DNA of 64,000 nucleotides, from NCBI RefSeq assembly GCF_016865485.1, contig NZ_AP024452.1, positions 3,370,501 to 3,434,500 of the forward strand, given 5' to 3'. The position numbers were made by a program, and so were the translations under genes. The notes under the pieces are model-generated. The model was not told where the DNA came from. It worked only from the letters and a program-made list of their open reading frames with translations, and did not search any database. Source of the DNA: Luteitalea sp. TBR-22 (GTDB lineage: Bacteria > Acidobacteriota > Vicinamibacteria > Vicinamibacterales > Vicinamibacteraceae). Each line of letters opens with the position of its first letter. Positions within the stretch are counted from its first letter, which is position 1. This document shows positions 17,821 to 26,590 of the stretch, one piece after another.

Positions 17821-19806
17821 ATGCGACGCACGATCCGCATCATCGCCACCGCGACCGCCCTCGCGCTCGTCCTCTGCGTCCCCGCCGGGGCCGCGCAGAA
17901 GAAGAAGGCGACGACCAAGAAGACTGCTGCTCCGGCCAGCCAGGTGTCCAAATCGCGCACCGCCCGCGCGGCCTACGACCGGACCCTGGCGCGCGAGCGC
18001 GCCCTGCGCACCTCGCGGCGCAAGGCGCCGCTCTCGCAGATGCGCGCCGTGATCGAGGAGTACGAGGCGATCGCCCGCCGCTGGCCGACCAGCGGCTACG
18101 CCGACAACGCCCTCTGGAACGGCGCCAACCTCGCCTACGACGCCAACATCTCCTATGGCGCGCGCCAGGAGCGCGACAGCGCGATGGAGATGTTGCGCTG
18201 GCTCGTGAAGGAATACCCGTCGAGCTCGTTGGCGCGCGACGCGCAGACCCGGCTGCGCAAGATCAACGCCGCCGCGCCGAAGACGACCAAGGCCGAGCCC
18301 GACAAGCGGAACGCGCGGGCCGAACCGATCACGCCCCCACCGGCGGCCACCGAGCTGGCCAAGGCCAACATCCGCACCGCGGAGGCCGAGCCCGCGCCGC
18401 CCGCCGACATGGACGAGCCCCCGGCCCCGCCTGCCGCGACACCTGCCCCCGCCCCGACGGTGCCGAAGGGGACCGCCCCGAAGGCGCCTGCAGTCACGCG
18501 CGCCGCCGCGAACGCGCCGACCGTGCGCGAGGTGAAGCGCGTCGTGTTGCCCGAGGTCGTGCGCGTCACCATCGAGCTCGATGGCGAGGTGACCTACTAC
18601 GAGGAAGCGCTCCAGAACCCGTCGCGGCTCTTCTTCGACCTGCGCGGCGCGAAACTCGGCCCGGCGGTCGAGGAGGGCGTGCGCGCCTTCGCCGACGGTG
18701 ACGTCGTGCGCGAGGTGCGCGTCGGCAGCCACCCGGGTGGCATCGTGCGCGTGGTCCTCGACACGCAGGGCGTGGCTCGACACAGCCTGTTCACGCTCTA
18801 CAACCCGTATCGCCTCGTGCTCGACATGTACCGGGAGCCGGGGCTCACGCAGAAGATGCCGCCGGCGCTGCCGCCGTCCACGGGAGTCGGCCAGCGGCTG
18901 CCTCCGCCCCTGATCCCTGCACCGAAGACCTCGGTCGCCGCCGTGCTCCCGTCGACGAGGCCGCCAGCGCCACCGCCCGGGCCGGAGACGGCCGTCCGCA
19001 ACGAGCCGCTGCCGACCACGCCCGCCGGGCCCAACGTCACCACGGCCCCGTCGGCGCCCGAGTCCAACAGCTCGGGCAGCTACTCGCTGGCCCGCCAGCT
19101 CGGGTTGGGAGTCTCGCGCATCGTGATCGACCCGGGCCACGGCGGCCACGACGTGGGCTCGCTCGGAGAGGGCATCCGCGAGGCCGAACTCGTGCTCGAT
19201 GTCGCGCTCCGGCTCGAGAAGCTGCTCAAGCAGGAACCCGGCATCGACGTGGTGATGACGCGCCGCACCGACGAGTTCATCGAGCTCGAGGAGCGCACGC
19301 GGATCGCCAACCGACAGAACGCGGATCTGTTCCTGTCGATTCACGCCAACTCGAGCCGCCGCAAGACCGCGCAGGGCGTGGAGACCTTCATCCTCAACTT
19401 CGCCAACAACAGCGACGCCGAGGAAGTGGCCGCGCGAGAGAACGCCATCGCCAAGGGCTCCATGCGGCAGCTCCCCGACATCGTCAAGGCCATCACGCTG
19501 AACAACAAGCTCGACGAGTCGCGCGACCTCGCCGAACTGGTGCAGGGCAACCTCGTCTCGCGACTGCGCAAGAGCGAGGCGGACCTGCCCGATCGCGGCA
19601 TCAAGCAGGCGCCGTTCGTCGTGCTGATCGGCGCGTCGATGCCGAGCGTGTTGTGCGAAATCGGGTTCGTGAGCACGCCCGAGGAAGGGCGTCGCCTCAA
19701 GACGGCGGCGTACCGCCAGGAGATCGCGGAAGCGTTACGTGACGGGTTACTGCGCTACCAGCGTTCGCTGAAGGGCGCGACGACCACCGCAGCCCGCACG
19801 CAGTAG
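17821..19806 (+). CDS. N-acetylmuramoyl-L-alanine amidase with AMIN domain
   Basis: Periplasmic peptidoglycan hydrolase cleaving the amide between MurNAc and the stem peptide, used in daughter-cell separation. GAGGA precedes the ATG. A signal peptide (residues 1-24, ending AGAA) is followed by a Lys-rich stretch, a helical TPR-like region (about 40-140), a Pro/Ala linker, an AMIN domain (about 248-345, VTIELDGEVTYYEE to YRLVLDMYRE) and the Amidase_3 catalytic domain (from about 433, IVIDPGHGGHD; later DLFLSIHANSS and the glutamate in PSVLCEIGFVSTPEEGRRL). The long N-terminal helical part is more than AmiC-type enzymes usually have. The TAG stop coincides with a GTAG repeat. Confidence 0.92.
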   Translation: MRRTIRIIATATALALVLCVPAGAAQKKKATTKKTAAPASQVSKSRTARAAYDRTLARERALRTSRRKAPLSQMRAVIEEYEAIARRWPTSGYADNALWNGANLAYDANISYGARQERDSAMEMLRWLVKEYPSSSLARDAQTRLRKINAAAPKTTKAEPDKRNARAEPITPPPAATELAKANIRTAEAEPAPPADMDEPPAPPAATPAPAPTVPKGTAPKAPAVTRAAANAPTVREVKRVVLPEVVRVTIELDGEVTYYEEALQNPSRLFFDLRGAKLGPAVEEGVRAFADGDVVREVRVGSHPGGIVRVVLDTQGVARHSLFTLYNPYRLVLDMYREPGLTQKMPPALPPSTGVGQRLPPPLIPAPKTSVAAVLPSTRPPAPPPGPETAVRNEPLPTTPAGPNVTTAPSAPESNSSGSYSLARQLGLGVSRIVIDPGHGGHDVGSLGEGIREAELVLDVALRLEKLLKQEPGIDVVMTRRTDEFIELEERTRIANRQNADLFLSIHANSSRRKTAQGVETFILNFANNSDAEEVAARENAIAKGSMRQLPDIVKAITLNNKLDESRDLAELVQGNLVSRLRKSEADLPDRGIKQAPFVVLIGASMPSVLCEIGFVSTPEEGRRLKTAAYRQEIAEALRDGLLRYQRSLKGATTTAARTQ

Positions 19807-19911
19807 CCGTTGCGGCATGACCGGCGCCCAAGGGCGACGGCTACACGCGCTGGTTGGCAGCTCGCGTCGGGCGCGCCCGATTGGATGAAGCCGTCGGGCT
19901 TACCCGATGGC
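19803..19911. repeat. GTAG/CTAC palindromes, type B (two, the second decayed)
   Basis: 19803-19846 begins with the GTAG containing the amidase stop and ends with a CGCCC-AA-GGGCG hairpin and CTACAC. 19891-19910 is a degraded hairpin CCGTCGGG...CCCGATGG. Together they fill most of the convergent gap before the small membrane protein gene. Confidence 0.65.
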
Positions 19912-19931
19912 CAGTGATCTTCCCGGAAGAT

Positions 19932-20333
19932 CTACCTGTCGGTGAGTGAGATGTGATCCTCGGCGTCGCGCTCCGGACCGCCCCACCCCAGGCGGTGCTT
20001 GACGAACACGAGCACCGCGCCCAGCAGCGCCCCGAGCACCAGCGCGGCAATCACCGCCACGGCGACGATGCCGAGCGAGCCGAGCAGGACGTCGGCCACG
20101 CCGGTGCCCTGGGTCACCGGGCCGACCTGGACGCGAACCTCGTCCTTCTGGATCGACATCAGCGGCACGTCGCGGGGCGCTTCACCCGGCCGGCGCAGGG
20201 TGCCCTTGCCGGCGGGCGTGCCCGTGGGTGACGCGGTCTCTCGCGGTGGTGGCACCGACTCCTGCGTCGCCGCCGGCGTGGCCGGCGTGGCCGGTGTGGC
20301 AGGCGACGTCGTCGGCGCCTGGGGAACCGCCAT
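19932..20333 (-). CDS. Small membrane protein of unknown function, downstream of pepA
   Basis: 133-residue protein not recognised as a known family. It starts with a Pro/Thr/Ala-rich, probably disordered region (residues 1-55), followed by a short polar segment and one strong transmembrane helix (about 85-112, GIVAVAVIAALVLGALLGAVL), then a charged tail ending HISLTDR. It begins 3 nt after the pepA stop on the same strand, so it is almost certainly co-transcribed and possibly translationally coupled. Topology would place the Pro-rich part on one side and a 20-residue tail on the other side of the inner membrane. Confidence 0.7.
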   Translation of the reverse strand: MAVPQAPTTSPATPATPATPAATQESVPPPRETASPTGTPAGKGTLRRPGEAPRDVPLMSIQKDEVRVQVGPVTQGTGVADVLLGSLGIVAVAVIAALVLGALLGAVLVFVKHRLGWGGPERDAEDHISLTDR

Positions 20334-20336
20334 CGA

Positions 20337-21884
20337 TTACGCCCAGCTCCCCGCCGAGCGCGCCAGTTCGATCAGGGTACGCACGGCGACGCCCGTCGGG
20401 CCCTTCGGCTGATACGGCTTCGGCTCGTCGGCCCACGCCGTGCCGGCGATGTCGAGGTGCGCCCATGCCGCGTCGCCGGCGAACGCCTTGAGGAAGATGG
20501 CTGCGCTGATCGCCCCACCGTACCGCGTGCCGGCGGCATTGACCATGTCGGCGATGTCGCTCTTGAGCAGTTCCTTGTAGTCGTCGGTCATCGGCAGCGG
20601 CCACAGGAAGTCGCCACCGCGCGTCCCGGCCTCGCGCACGGCGTCGCGCCAGGTGTCCGGCGTACCGAACAGCCCCGAGGCGACGCGCCCGAGGGCGACC
20701 GCGCAGGCGCCGGTGAGGGTCGCGATGTCCACCAGGTGCGTGGCGCCCAGTTGCCGGGCGTACCACAGGGCATCGCCCAGGATCAGTCGTCCCTCGGCGT
20801 CGGTGTTGGTGATCTCGACGGTGAGACCACTGGCGCCCGTCAGGACGTCGCCGGGGCGGAACGCCGTGCCGCTGGGCATGTTCTCCACCGAAGGGATGAC
20901 GCCGATGACCTTGCACGGCGCACCGACCCGCGCCAGTGCGTGGAAGGCGCCCAGGACGGCCGCGCCACCGCACATGTCGTACTTCATGCGGTCCATGTTG
21001 TCGGCGGGCTTGATCGAGATGCCGCCGGTGTCGAACGTCACGGCCTTCCCCACCAGGCCGAGCACCGGGGCTGCCGCGGGTGCGTCCTGCGACTCCCGAC
21101 TCCCGACTCCCGACTCCCGATTGGCATCGGGTTCGTACGTCAGCACGATCATCCGGGGTGCGTTGACACTCCCCTGTGCGACGCCGAGCAGCAGTCCCAT
21201 CTGCTTGTCGCGCAGTGCCGCCTCGTCGAGCACCTCGACCGACACCGGCGTGCCCGCGAACAGCTCGACGGCCCGCTCGGCCAGCACCGCTGGCGTCAGG
21301 ACGTTTGGCGGCTCGTGCGCCACGGCGCGAGCCACGTTGGTCGCCTCGCCGAGGACGCCGCCGAGCGCGACCGCATCGGCCAGCGTCGAGGCCGCACCCT
21401 CGCTCACCACGATGGCGGCCGACTGCAGGTCGGCCAGCTTGCGATCCTTCGTCTTGTAGGCGTCGACATGGAAGGCCGCCAGCGTCAGGCCCTCCGCCAG
21501 GGCACGCACGTGCTCCTCGGCCTGCAAGGCCCCCGACGCGAGAACCGCGACATGCCCCTGTCCGCGGCTGCGCGCCGCCAGGCCGGCGGTCGTGCCGAGC
21601 CGTCGCGCCACGTCGGTGGACATCGACGCTCCGGAGCCCGCGCCGAGCAACAGCACGCGCGGCGACGCCAGCTCGTCGGCACGGAGCCAGTGCATCTCGA
21701 ATGGTTCGCCCTTCAACTCCTTGCCGTCGCGGAGAGCGCCGATGGCCGCCGTCAGCCCGTCGGGAAGCGCCGGTACCGTGCCCTCGGAAGGGACCGGGAC
21801 GACCACGACGTCCGCCTGGACGTCGGCCGGAGCCGCGACGACGAGCCGCAGCGTGGGCATGGTGTAGAACTCGCGCGAAGGCAT
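20337..21884 (-). CDS. pepA: Leucyl aminopeptidase (M17 family)
   Basis: Cytosolic two-metal aminopeptidase that recycles peptides. The M17 signature NTDAEGRL lies near residue 360, and the metal/catalytic lysine region VGKAVTFDTGGISIKP and MKYDMCGGAAV are intact. The N-terminal macrodomain-like half is present. Length 515 residues is normal, but between LTYEPDAN and APAAAPVLGLVGK lies RESGVGSRES, encoded by four perfect GACTCCC heptamers (on the plus strand). This falls in the interdomain/loop segment just before the catalytic core and keeps the frame. ATG at 21884 has a TAGAAT box 8 nt upstream and only a weak AGGG, so the mRNA may be leaderless. Confidence 0.95.
   Translation of the reverse strand: MPSREFYTMPTLRLVVAAPADVQADVVVVPVPSEGTVPALPDGLTAAIGALRDGKELKGEPFEMHWLRADELASPRVLLLGAGSGASMSTDVARRLGTTAGLAARSRGQGHVAVLASGALQAEEHVRALAEGLTLAAFHVDAYKTKDRKLADLQSAAIVVSEGAASTLADAVALGGVLGEATNVARAVAHEPPNVLTPAVLAERAVELFAGTPVSVEVLDEAALRDKQMGLLLGVAQGSVNAPRMIVLTYEPDANRESGVGSRESQDAPAAAPVLGLVGKAVTFDTGGISIKPADNMDRMKYDMCGGAAVLGAFHALARVGAPCKVIGVIPSVENMPSGTAFRPGDVLTGASGLTVEITNTDAEGRLILGDALWYARQLGATHLVDIATLTGACAVALGRVASGLFGTPDTWRDAVREAGTRGGDFLWPLPMTDDYKELLKSDIADMVNAAGTRYGGAISAAIFLKAFAGDAAWAHLDIAGTAWADEPKPYQPKGPTGVAVRTLIELARSAGSWA
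21091..21118. repeat. Heptamer array (GACTCCC x4) inside pepA
   Basis: Four perfect 7-bp units within the pepA coding sequence. The same unit occurs six times at 56257-56298. Twenty-eight bases is not a multiple of three, yet the flanking codons are in frame, so a gain or loss of one unit would frameshift pepA. Confidence 0.85.
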
Positions 21885-21892
21885 GACCCTGA

Positions 21893-21898
21893 ATTCTA
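21893..21898 (-). promoter_or_regulatory. TAnnnT box 8 nt before pepA (leaderless-type -10)
   Basis: TAGAAT (within TATAGAATTC) ends 8 nt before the pepA ATG. No convincing -35 is present at 16-18 nt. Confidence 0.45.
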
Positions 21899-21935
21899 TA
21901 CCGCCGGCCCCCGACGGTCCCCGGCCCGCCGGAAT

Positions 21936-21943
21936 GCTACGAT
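21936..21943 (+). promoter_or_regulatory. Extended -10 promoter for the PKD-like protein gene
   Basis: The A/T-rich spot AATGCTACGATG contains the extended -10 TGCTACGAT (TGn plus TACGAT), about 36 nt upstream of the ATG at 21980. A GGAG ribosome-binding site (21973-21976) follows, so unlike pepA this gene has a normal leader. Confidence 0.4.
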
Positions 21944-21979
21944 GCCTGTAGTGGCAGGTGCTCGGACGAGGACGGAGCG

Positions 21980-22435
21980 ATGATGCGCACGATGGCAGCA
22001 GCGGTCCTGGCAGTGGTGTCCGGCGTGGCCCTGGCCGCCCAGGGTTCCGCGCAGGACAAGGACGCCAGGGCGACCCGCGACGAGGGGCGCCCCGAGATCA
22101 ACATCAAGGTCACGCCGCTCATCGCCTTCTCCCCGGCGAAGGTCACGGTGCGCGCCGAGATGAAGGGTGGCGCACTCGATTACGAGCCGTACTACTGCCC
22201 CACCATCGTCTGGGACTGGGACGACGGCACGTCATCGGAGAACACGGCCGACTGCGCTCCGTACGAGCCCGGCAAGAGCGAGATCCGGCGGTACTACAGC
22301 AGCACCCACACGTACGAGATGGCCGGCCGCTACACCGTGCGCTTCCGCATGAAGAAGGGCGACAAGGTGGTGGGCGGGCAGGCGACCCTCGTGCAGGTGC
22401 GCGCCGGCATCCGCGACCCTTCCGAACTGCCGTAG
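21980..22435 (+). CDS. Secreted PKD-like single-domain protein
   Basis: 151-residue exported protein. A signal peptide (MMRTMAAAVLAVVSGVALAAQG) is followed by one immunoglobulin-like fold with PKD features: IVWDWDDGTSSENTADC, SSTHTYEMAGRYTVRF and KKGDKVVGG. PKD folds usually mediate protein-protein or carbohydrate contact at the cell surface. Two cysteines (in YYCPT and ADCAPY) could form a disulfide around the WDWDDG loop. No catalytic residues are seen and no partner is obvious from the neighbours (pepA upstream and divergent, CoA-transferase downstream and convergent). Confidence 0.75.
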   Translation: MMRTMAAAVLAVVSGVALAAQGSAQDKDARATRDEGRPEINIKVTPLIAFSPAKVTVRAEMKGGALDYEPYYCPTIVWDWDDGTSSENTADCAPYEPGKSEIRRYYSSTHTYEMAGRYTVRFRMKKGDKVVGGQATLVQVRAGIRDPSELP

Positions 22436-22453
22436 CACCGATCGCGGCGCCGT

Positions 22454-23101
22454 TCAGAAACGCGCCAGCGGTTCGTCGATGCGGAAGGCCGCGCTCGTCA
22501 GGCGGTGCACCTGCTCCAGCGACGCGTCCTCGGCGATCTCGCGCAGCACCAGTCCGTCGCCGGTCACGTCGAACACGGCGAGCTCGGTGACGATCCGGTG
22601 CACCACCTGCACGCCGGTCAGCGGGAGGGTGCAGCGCGGCACGATCTTGGGCTGGCCGTCGCGCGTGGCGTGCTCCATCGCGATGACCACCCGCCGCGCC
22701 CCCGCCACCAGGTCCATCGCCCCGCCCATCCCCTTGACCATCTTGCCGGGCACCATCCAGTTGGCCAGGTTCCCCTGCTCGTCGACCTCGAGGGCACCGA
22801 GGACGGTGAGGTCGATGTGCCCGCCGCGCACCATCGCGAACGACTCGGCACCGTTGAAGAAGGCAGCCCCCGGCAGCGCCGTCACGGTCTCCTTGCCGGC
22901 GTTGATCAGGTCGGCGTCGACCTCGGCCTCCGACGGGTACGGGCCCACGCCGAGCAGGCCGTTCTCCGAGTGCAGCACGATGTCGATCCCCGGCGGCACG
23001 TGGTCGGCCACCAGCGTCGGCAGCCCGATGCCCAGATTCACGTAGTCGCCGTCCTTCAACTCGGCGGCCACACGACGGATGATGCGGTCACGTTTGTCCA
23101 T
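22454..23101 (-). CDS. 3-oxoacid CoA-transferase subunit B
   Basis: Beta subunit of a two-subunit family I CoA-transferase that moves CoA between a short acyl-CoA (for example succinyl-CoA) and a 3-oxo acid such as acetoacetate. The catalytic glutamate lies in the signature SENGLLG (about residue 47), preceded by [16 protein letters not shown]. Length 215 is typical of ScoB/AtoA. It follows the alpha-subunit gene on the same strand after 84 nt that contain a type-A palindrome, so the operon has been invaded by the repeat. The substrate acid cannot be fixed from sequence. Confidence 0.92.
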   Translation of the reverse strand: MDKRDRIIRRVAAELKDGDYVNLGIGLPTLVADHVPPGIDIVLHSENGLLGVGPYPSEAEVDADLINAGKETVTALPGAAFFNGAESFAMVRGGHIDLTVLGALEVDEQGNLANWMVPGKMVKGMGGAMDLVAGARRVVIAMEHATRDGQPKIVPRCTLPLTGVQVVHRIVTELAVFDVTGDGLVLREIAEDASLEQVHRLTSAAFRIDEPLARF

Positions 23102-23126
23102 GGACTCACCGGCTCATGACGGATCA

Positions 23127-23190
23127 GGTAGGGCGCGGTCTCCGACCGCGCCGTTGGTCGCTACGGCGGGGTGGGACACCCCGCCCTACC
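23127..23190. repeat. GTAG/CTAC palindromic repeat, type A, two hairpins
   Basis: Between the two CoA-transferase genes. Left stem GGCGCGGTC/GACCGCGCC with loop TCC after GGTAG; right stem GGCGGGGTG/CACCCCGCC with loop GGA before CTACC. Placement inside an operon argues against an efficient terminator, or implies reduced expression of subunit B. Confidence 0.8.
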
Positions 23191-23881
23191 CCTGTGCTGT
23201 GATGCGTTTCTCGATGCGCTTCTCGTACGGGCCGCCGCGCAGCACGTGCGTGACGTAGATCCCGGGCGTGACGACGACGTCCGGATCGATGTCGCCGGGC
23301 GCGACGAGTTGCTCGACCTCGGCGATCGTGACGCGCGCCGCCGTCGCCATCACCGGGTTGAAATTGCGGGCGGTGCGGCGGTACACGAGATTGCCGTGCG
23401 TGTCGCCGAGGTGTGCCTTCACGAAGGCGAAGTCGGCGCGCAGGGGGGACTCGAACACGTAGTGCACGCCGTCGATCTCCCGGGTCTCCTTGCCCTCCGC
23501 CACGACGGTGCCGTAGCCGGTCGGCGTGAAGAAGCCGCCGATCCCTGCGCCGCCCGCCCTGATGCGCTCGGCGAACGTGCCCTGCGGAATGAGCTCGACC
23601 TCCAGTTCCCTGGTGAGGAACTGGCGCTCGAACTCCTTGTTCTCGCCGACGTAGGTGCTCACCATCTTGCGCACCTGGCGCGCCTTCAGCAGGATGCCGA
23701 TGCCGAAGTCGTCCACCCCGGCGTTGTTGCTGATCACGGTCAGGTCCCGCGTGCGCCGGCGATGGAGCGCGGCGATGAGGGTTTCGGGAATGCCACAGAG
23801 CCCGAACCCGCCCATCATGATGCTGGCACCATCAGGAATCAGGGCGACGGCCTCGTCGGCGCTCGCGATCTGCTTATTCAT
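23186..23881 (-). CDS. 3-oxoacid CoA-transferase subunit A
   Basis: Alpha subunit of the same family I CoA-transferase (ScoA/AtoD type). The CoA-binding glycine-rich motif MMGGFGLCGIPE, NNAGVDDFGIG, and the conserved YVGENKEFERQ, TPTGYGT and FNPVMATAA segments are present; 231 residues is normal. It is the first gene of the transcript: TATACT lies 10 nt upstream of the ATG, and no clear Shine-Dalgarno is seen. Subunits A and B together form an alpha2beta2 enzyme of ketone-body or branched-chain acid catabolism. Confidence 0.92.
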   Translation of the reverse strand: MNKQIASADEAVALIPDGASIMMGGFGLCGIPETLIAALHRRRTRDLTVISNNAGVDDFGIGILLKARQVRKMVSTYVGENKEFERQFLTRELEVELIPQGTFAERIRAGGAGIGGFFTPTGYGTVVAEGKETREIDGVHYVFESPLRADFAFVKAHLGDTHGNLVYRRTARNFNPVMATAARVTIAEVEQLVAPGDIDPDVVVTPGIYVTHVLRGGPYEKRIEKRITAQG

Positions 23882-23891
23882 GGCTTATGGA

Positions 23892-23897
23892 AGTATA
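23892..23897 (-). promoter_or_regulatory. TAnnnT box 10 nt before the CoA-transferase A gene
   Basis: TATACT, a five-of-six match to the consensus -10, ends 10 nt before the ATG, predicting a leader of about 3 nt. The -35 position falls into the heptamer array at 23903-23930. Confidence 0.5.
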
Positions 23898-23902
23898 AGC
23901 AT

Positions 23903-23930
23903 GATCGCGGATCGGGGATCGCGGATCGGG
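23903..23930. repeat. Heptamer array (GATCGCG/GATCGGG alternating, 4 units)
   Basis: Units GATCGCG, GATCGGG, GATCGCG, GATCGGG, then a degenerate GGCCGGG. It abuts the -10-like box of the CoA-transferase operon, so array length would alter what sits at the -35 position. Confidence 0.7.
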
Positions 23931-23947
23931 GGCCGGGACCAACAGGA

Positions 23948-24015
23948 CCGCCGACCTGAAGGTCGGCGGCCACGACCTTCAGGTGCGTAGGCGTCGACCT
24001 TCAGGTCGACGCACC
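23948..24015. repeat. GTAG/CTAC palindromes, type B (two)
   Basis: 23948-23969: perfect hairpin CCGCCGACCT/AGGTCGGCGG. 23987-24015: GTAG plus GCGTCGACCT/AGGTCGACGC. They lie directly after the last gene of the aromatic supra-operon and could act as its 3' end. Confidence 0.75.
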
Positions 24016-24017
24016 GT

Positions 24018-25421
24018 CTACAATTCGCGATCCACCGGAATCTTCGCGTCGTACTGCTCCTGTCGATACGGCACGAAGCCGACGCGCTGGTAGTTGCGGA
24101 CCGCGGCCGGGTGGTCGAGCGAACAGGTGTGGAGCCACACGCGCTCCGGCTGGCTGGCCCACGCCTCGCGTGCCGCGACCGTCAACAGGGCCGGGCCGAG
24201 ACGCTGGCCGATGAACTCGGGGAGCAGGCCGAAGTAGCAGATCTCGACCTCGTGCGCGGTCCGGTGCAACTCGAAGTAGCCCGCCGGCGTGCCCGCCACC
24301 GTCAGCAGCCAGATCTCGATCCCGCCCGACGCGAGATGCTCGGCAACGCGCGCGTCACTCCAGTCCCACCGGTCGATCCAGTGCCACGGACGTCCGACCT
24401 CGCGGTACAGGTATCGGTACAGCGAGCCCGGCACGACATCGAGGCGGCGCACCACGGCATCCACGTCCGGGAACGCGAACGGCACGACCTGGCTCGCCGC
24501 GCGCATCTCGAGGAACGTGCGGGTCGCCGGACGGTGCAGCAGGCGCGACGACGGGCGGGCCGGCCGCTGGCTCTCGAACGTCGTCCGCCACCGCCGCCCG
24601 TCCTGCAGCACAGGCTGCATGGCCGAGGCGTCGCCAGCGAGCATGTCCGGGGTCGGCAACGCGGCGCGCAAGGCGTCGAGCGCCTGGCCGACGTACGTGG
24701 CGTTGGTGGCCAGGATGTCCAGCCACAGCGCCGGCGCACTGCCGGCCAGTCGCGTGGTGTCCACCAGCCCCGGGCCGGCGAACTGCAGGCCGTCGCTGGT
24801 GACGGCCCTGCCGGTGACGGCCATGAGCGTGCTGCTCACGACCTGCGGCAGGTGGCTCACGTACGCCATCACGTGGTCGTGCTCGTCGGCGCCCATCACG
24901 ACCGGGCGCGCGCCGATGCCCACGACCAGTTGCGTCAGTCGCGCCAGCGCCTCGCCCACCGCACCGGGTCCGAGGGGACTCTCGGCGTCGGGCGTGAGGA
25001 TCCACGGGCGACCGAGGAAGAGTCCGGCGTCGGCGTGCGCGAAGCCGCTGTGCGTGCTGCCCGACATCGGATGCCCGCCGAGGAAGCACACGCCGGCGTG
25101 CGTCCGGGCGTGCCGCACCATCGCGCCCTTCGTGCTGCCGAGATCGGTGACGACGGTCGGCGCAGCCACGTACGGGGCGAAGGCGTCGAGCAGGCGCAGG
25201 TTCTCCAGCACCGGTGCGCCCAGCACCACGAGATCGGCCTCGGCCGCCGCGGCCGGTGACGACACGAGCGTGAAGTGCGCCTTCACGCGTGGGTCGGCCG
25301 CCGGGTCGAGCACGGTGATCGCCACCTCCGGCCACACGGCGCGGATGGCCAGTCCGAGCGACCCGCCGACCAGCCCGCAGCCGACGAGCAGGACGCGGTC
25401 GAAGGGCGCCGGATCGCTCAC
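24018..25421 (-). CDS. tyrA: Prephenate dehydrogenase fused to a GNAT acetyltransferase domain
   Basis: Last gene of the aromatic supra-operon; 467 residues in one frame. Residues 1-285 are TyrA: NAD-binding [13 protein letters not shown], an Asp at the end of beta-2 (VLDPAADP) favouring NAD over [12 protein letters not shown], catalytic His in GGHPMSGS, and [14 protein letters not shown]. The enzyme oxidatively decarboxylates prephenate to 4-hydroxyphenylpyruvate for tyrosine. From about residue 300 a GNAT fold begins ([53 protein letters not shown]), with the Q/RxxGxA-type acetyl-CoA loop as IGQRLGPAL. The acetyl acceptor is unknown. The GTG start overlaps the DAHP synthase stop by 4 nt (GTGA). 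No ACT regulatory domain is seen. Confidence 0.88.
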   Translation of the reverse strand: MSDPAPFDRVLLVGCGLVGGSLGLAIRAVWPEVAITVLDPAADPRVKAHFTLVSSPAAAAEADLVVLGAPVLENLRLLDAFAPYVAAPTVVTDLGSTKGAMVRHARTHAGVCFLGGHPMSGSTHSGFAHADAGLFLGRPWILTPDAESPLGPGAVGEALARLTQLVVGIGARPVVMGADEHDHVMAYVSHLPQVVSSTLMAVTGRAVTSDGLQFAGPGLVDTTRLAGSAPALWLDILATNATYVGQALDALRAALPTPDMLAGDASAMQPVLQDGRRWRTTFESQRPARPSSRLLHRPATRTFLEMRAASQVVPFAFPDVDAVVRRLDVVPGSLYRYLYREVGRPWHWIDRWDWSDARVAEHLASGGIEIWLLTVAGTPAGYFELHRTAHEVEICYFGLLPEFIGQRLGPALLTVAAREAWASQPERVWLHTCSLDHPAAVRNYQRVGFVPYRQEQYDAKIPVDREL

Positions 25422-26467
25422 TGGCCCCAACCGCGACGCGCCACCGGCTCCTGGCAGATGCTGCGGCCGATCGCCGGGGCGATGATGCGCAGTTCGGCCA
25501 TCAGCCGCTCGAACTGCCCGGGGAACATCGACTGCGCGCCGTCGCTGAGCGCGTTGTCGGGGTCGCAGTGGACCTCGATCAGCAACCCGTCGGCGCCCGC
25601 GGCGACCGCGGCGCGCGCCATCGGCGCGACCTTGTCGCGCCGGCCCGTGCCGTGGCTCGGGTCCACGAAGATCGGCAGGTGACTGAGCTTCTTCACGACG
25701 GGGATCGCCGAGATGTCCAGCGTGTTGCGCGTGTAGCTCTCGAAGGTGCGGATGCCCCGCTCGCAGAGGATCACGTCCATGTTGCCGCCGGCCAGCACGT
25801 ATTCGGCCGACAGCAGCCACTCCTCGATCGTCGCCGAGATCCCGCGCTTGAGGAGCACCGGTCGTCGCACCTTGCCGAGTTCCCGCAGCAGCGTGAAGTT
25901 CTGCATGTTGCGGGCGCCGACCTGGTAGATGTCGACGTACTTGCCCATCACCTCGATCTGGCTGACGTCCATCACCTCGGACACCAGCTTGAGCCCGTGC
26001 TCGTCGGCGCCGGCGCGAAGCAGCTTCAGCCCCTCCTCGCCGAGCCCCTGGAAGCTGTATGGCGAACTCCGCGGCTTGAACGCGCCGCCACGCAGCACCT
26101 TGGCGCCGGCGCGCCGCACCGCCGCCGCCGTCGTCATGACCTGTTGTTCGTTCTCCGCCGAGCACGGCCCGGCCATCACGATCACCTCGTCGCCGCCGAT
26201 GCGCAGGTCGCCGACGGTGACCACCGTGTCCTCGTTCTTGAACGTGCGGCTGGCCAGCTTGTAGGGCTCGGTGATGCGCATCACCTCCTGCACGCCGTCG
26301 AGCACCTCGAGCAGCCGCGGATCGTGCTTGCCCTGGCCGCCGACCGCGCCGATCACGGTGCGCAGCGACCCGGTGGATCGATGCACGTCGAACCCCATCT
26401 GGACCAGTTGCGCGACAACGCGCTGGATCTGGTCCTCGCTCGCGCGTTCCTCCATCACCACGACCAT
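25418..26467 (-). CDS. aroF: 3-deoxy-7-phosphoheptulonate synthase (type I-beta)
   Basis: First step of the shikimate pathway: phosphoenolpyruvate plus erythrose 4-phosphate to DAHP. An N-terminal ferredoxin-like domain (about residues 1-70) typical of type I-beta enzymes could bind Tyr or Phe for feedback control. The barrel carries [34 protein letters not shown] and the metal/substrate motif [16 protein letters not shown] at 26467 is chosen over an upstream in-frame TTG; the product is 349 residues. A 94-nt gap with a degenerate heptamer array separates it from the chorismate mutase gene, the largest gap within the supra-operon, so a second internal promoter is possible. Confidence 0.93.
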   Translation of the reverse strand: MVVVMEERASEDQIQRVVAQLVQMGFDVHRSTGSLRTVIGAVGGQGKHDPRLLEVLDGVQEVMRITEPYKLASRTFKNEDTVVTVGDLRIGGDEVIVMAGPCSAENEQQVMTTAAAVRRAGAKVLRGGAFKPRSSPYSFQGLGEEGLKLLRAGADEHGLKLVSEVMDVSQIEVMGKYVDIYQVGARNMQNFTLLRELGKVRRPVLLKRGISATIEEWLLSAEYVLAGGNMDVILCERGIRTFESYTRNTLDISAIPVVKKLSHLPIFVDPSHGTGRRDKVAPMARAAVAAGADGLLIEVHCDPDNALSDGAQSMFPGQFERLMAELRIIAPAIGRSICQEPVARRGWGQ

Positions 26468-26552
26468 GTCAGTACTCGCTTTCAGGAACCACAATGGACG
26501 GCCCTGGTCATCGGGCCGTCGGCCTTCGTATCGCTTCGGCGTTCCACATGCC

Positions 26553-26587
26553 GCGTTCGGCGTTCGGCGTTCAGTGTCCGGCGTCAG
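26553..26587. repeat. Degenerate heptamer array (GCGTTCG, 5 units)
   Basis: Units GCGTTCG, GCGTTCG, GCGTTCA, GTGTCCG, GCGTCAG in the gap between chorismate mutase and DAHP synthase genes. The unit differs from other arrays but the 7-bp period is the same. Confidence 0.55.
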
Positions 26588-26590
26588 CCG

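Noticed and set aside
14914-19344. Very long open frame (over 1400 codons) antisense to RNase J, ftsK and the amidase gene
   Set aside because: It spans three real plus-strand genes and reads as Arg/Gly/His/Val-rich nonsense; a shadow of codon bias.
25422-26165. Upstream extension of the tyrA frame by 248 codons
   Set aside because: The stretch overlaps the DAHP synthase gene in another frame; the GTG at 25421 with a 4-nt overlap explains the start of TyrA exactly.
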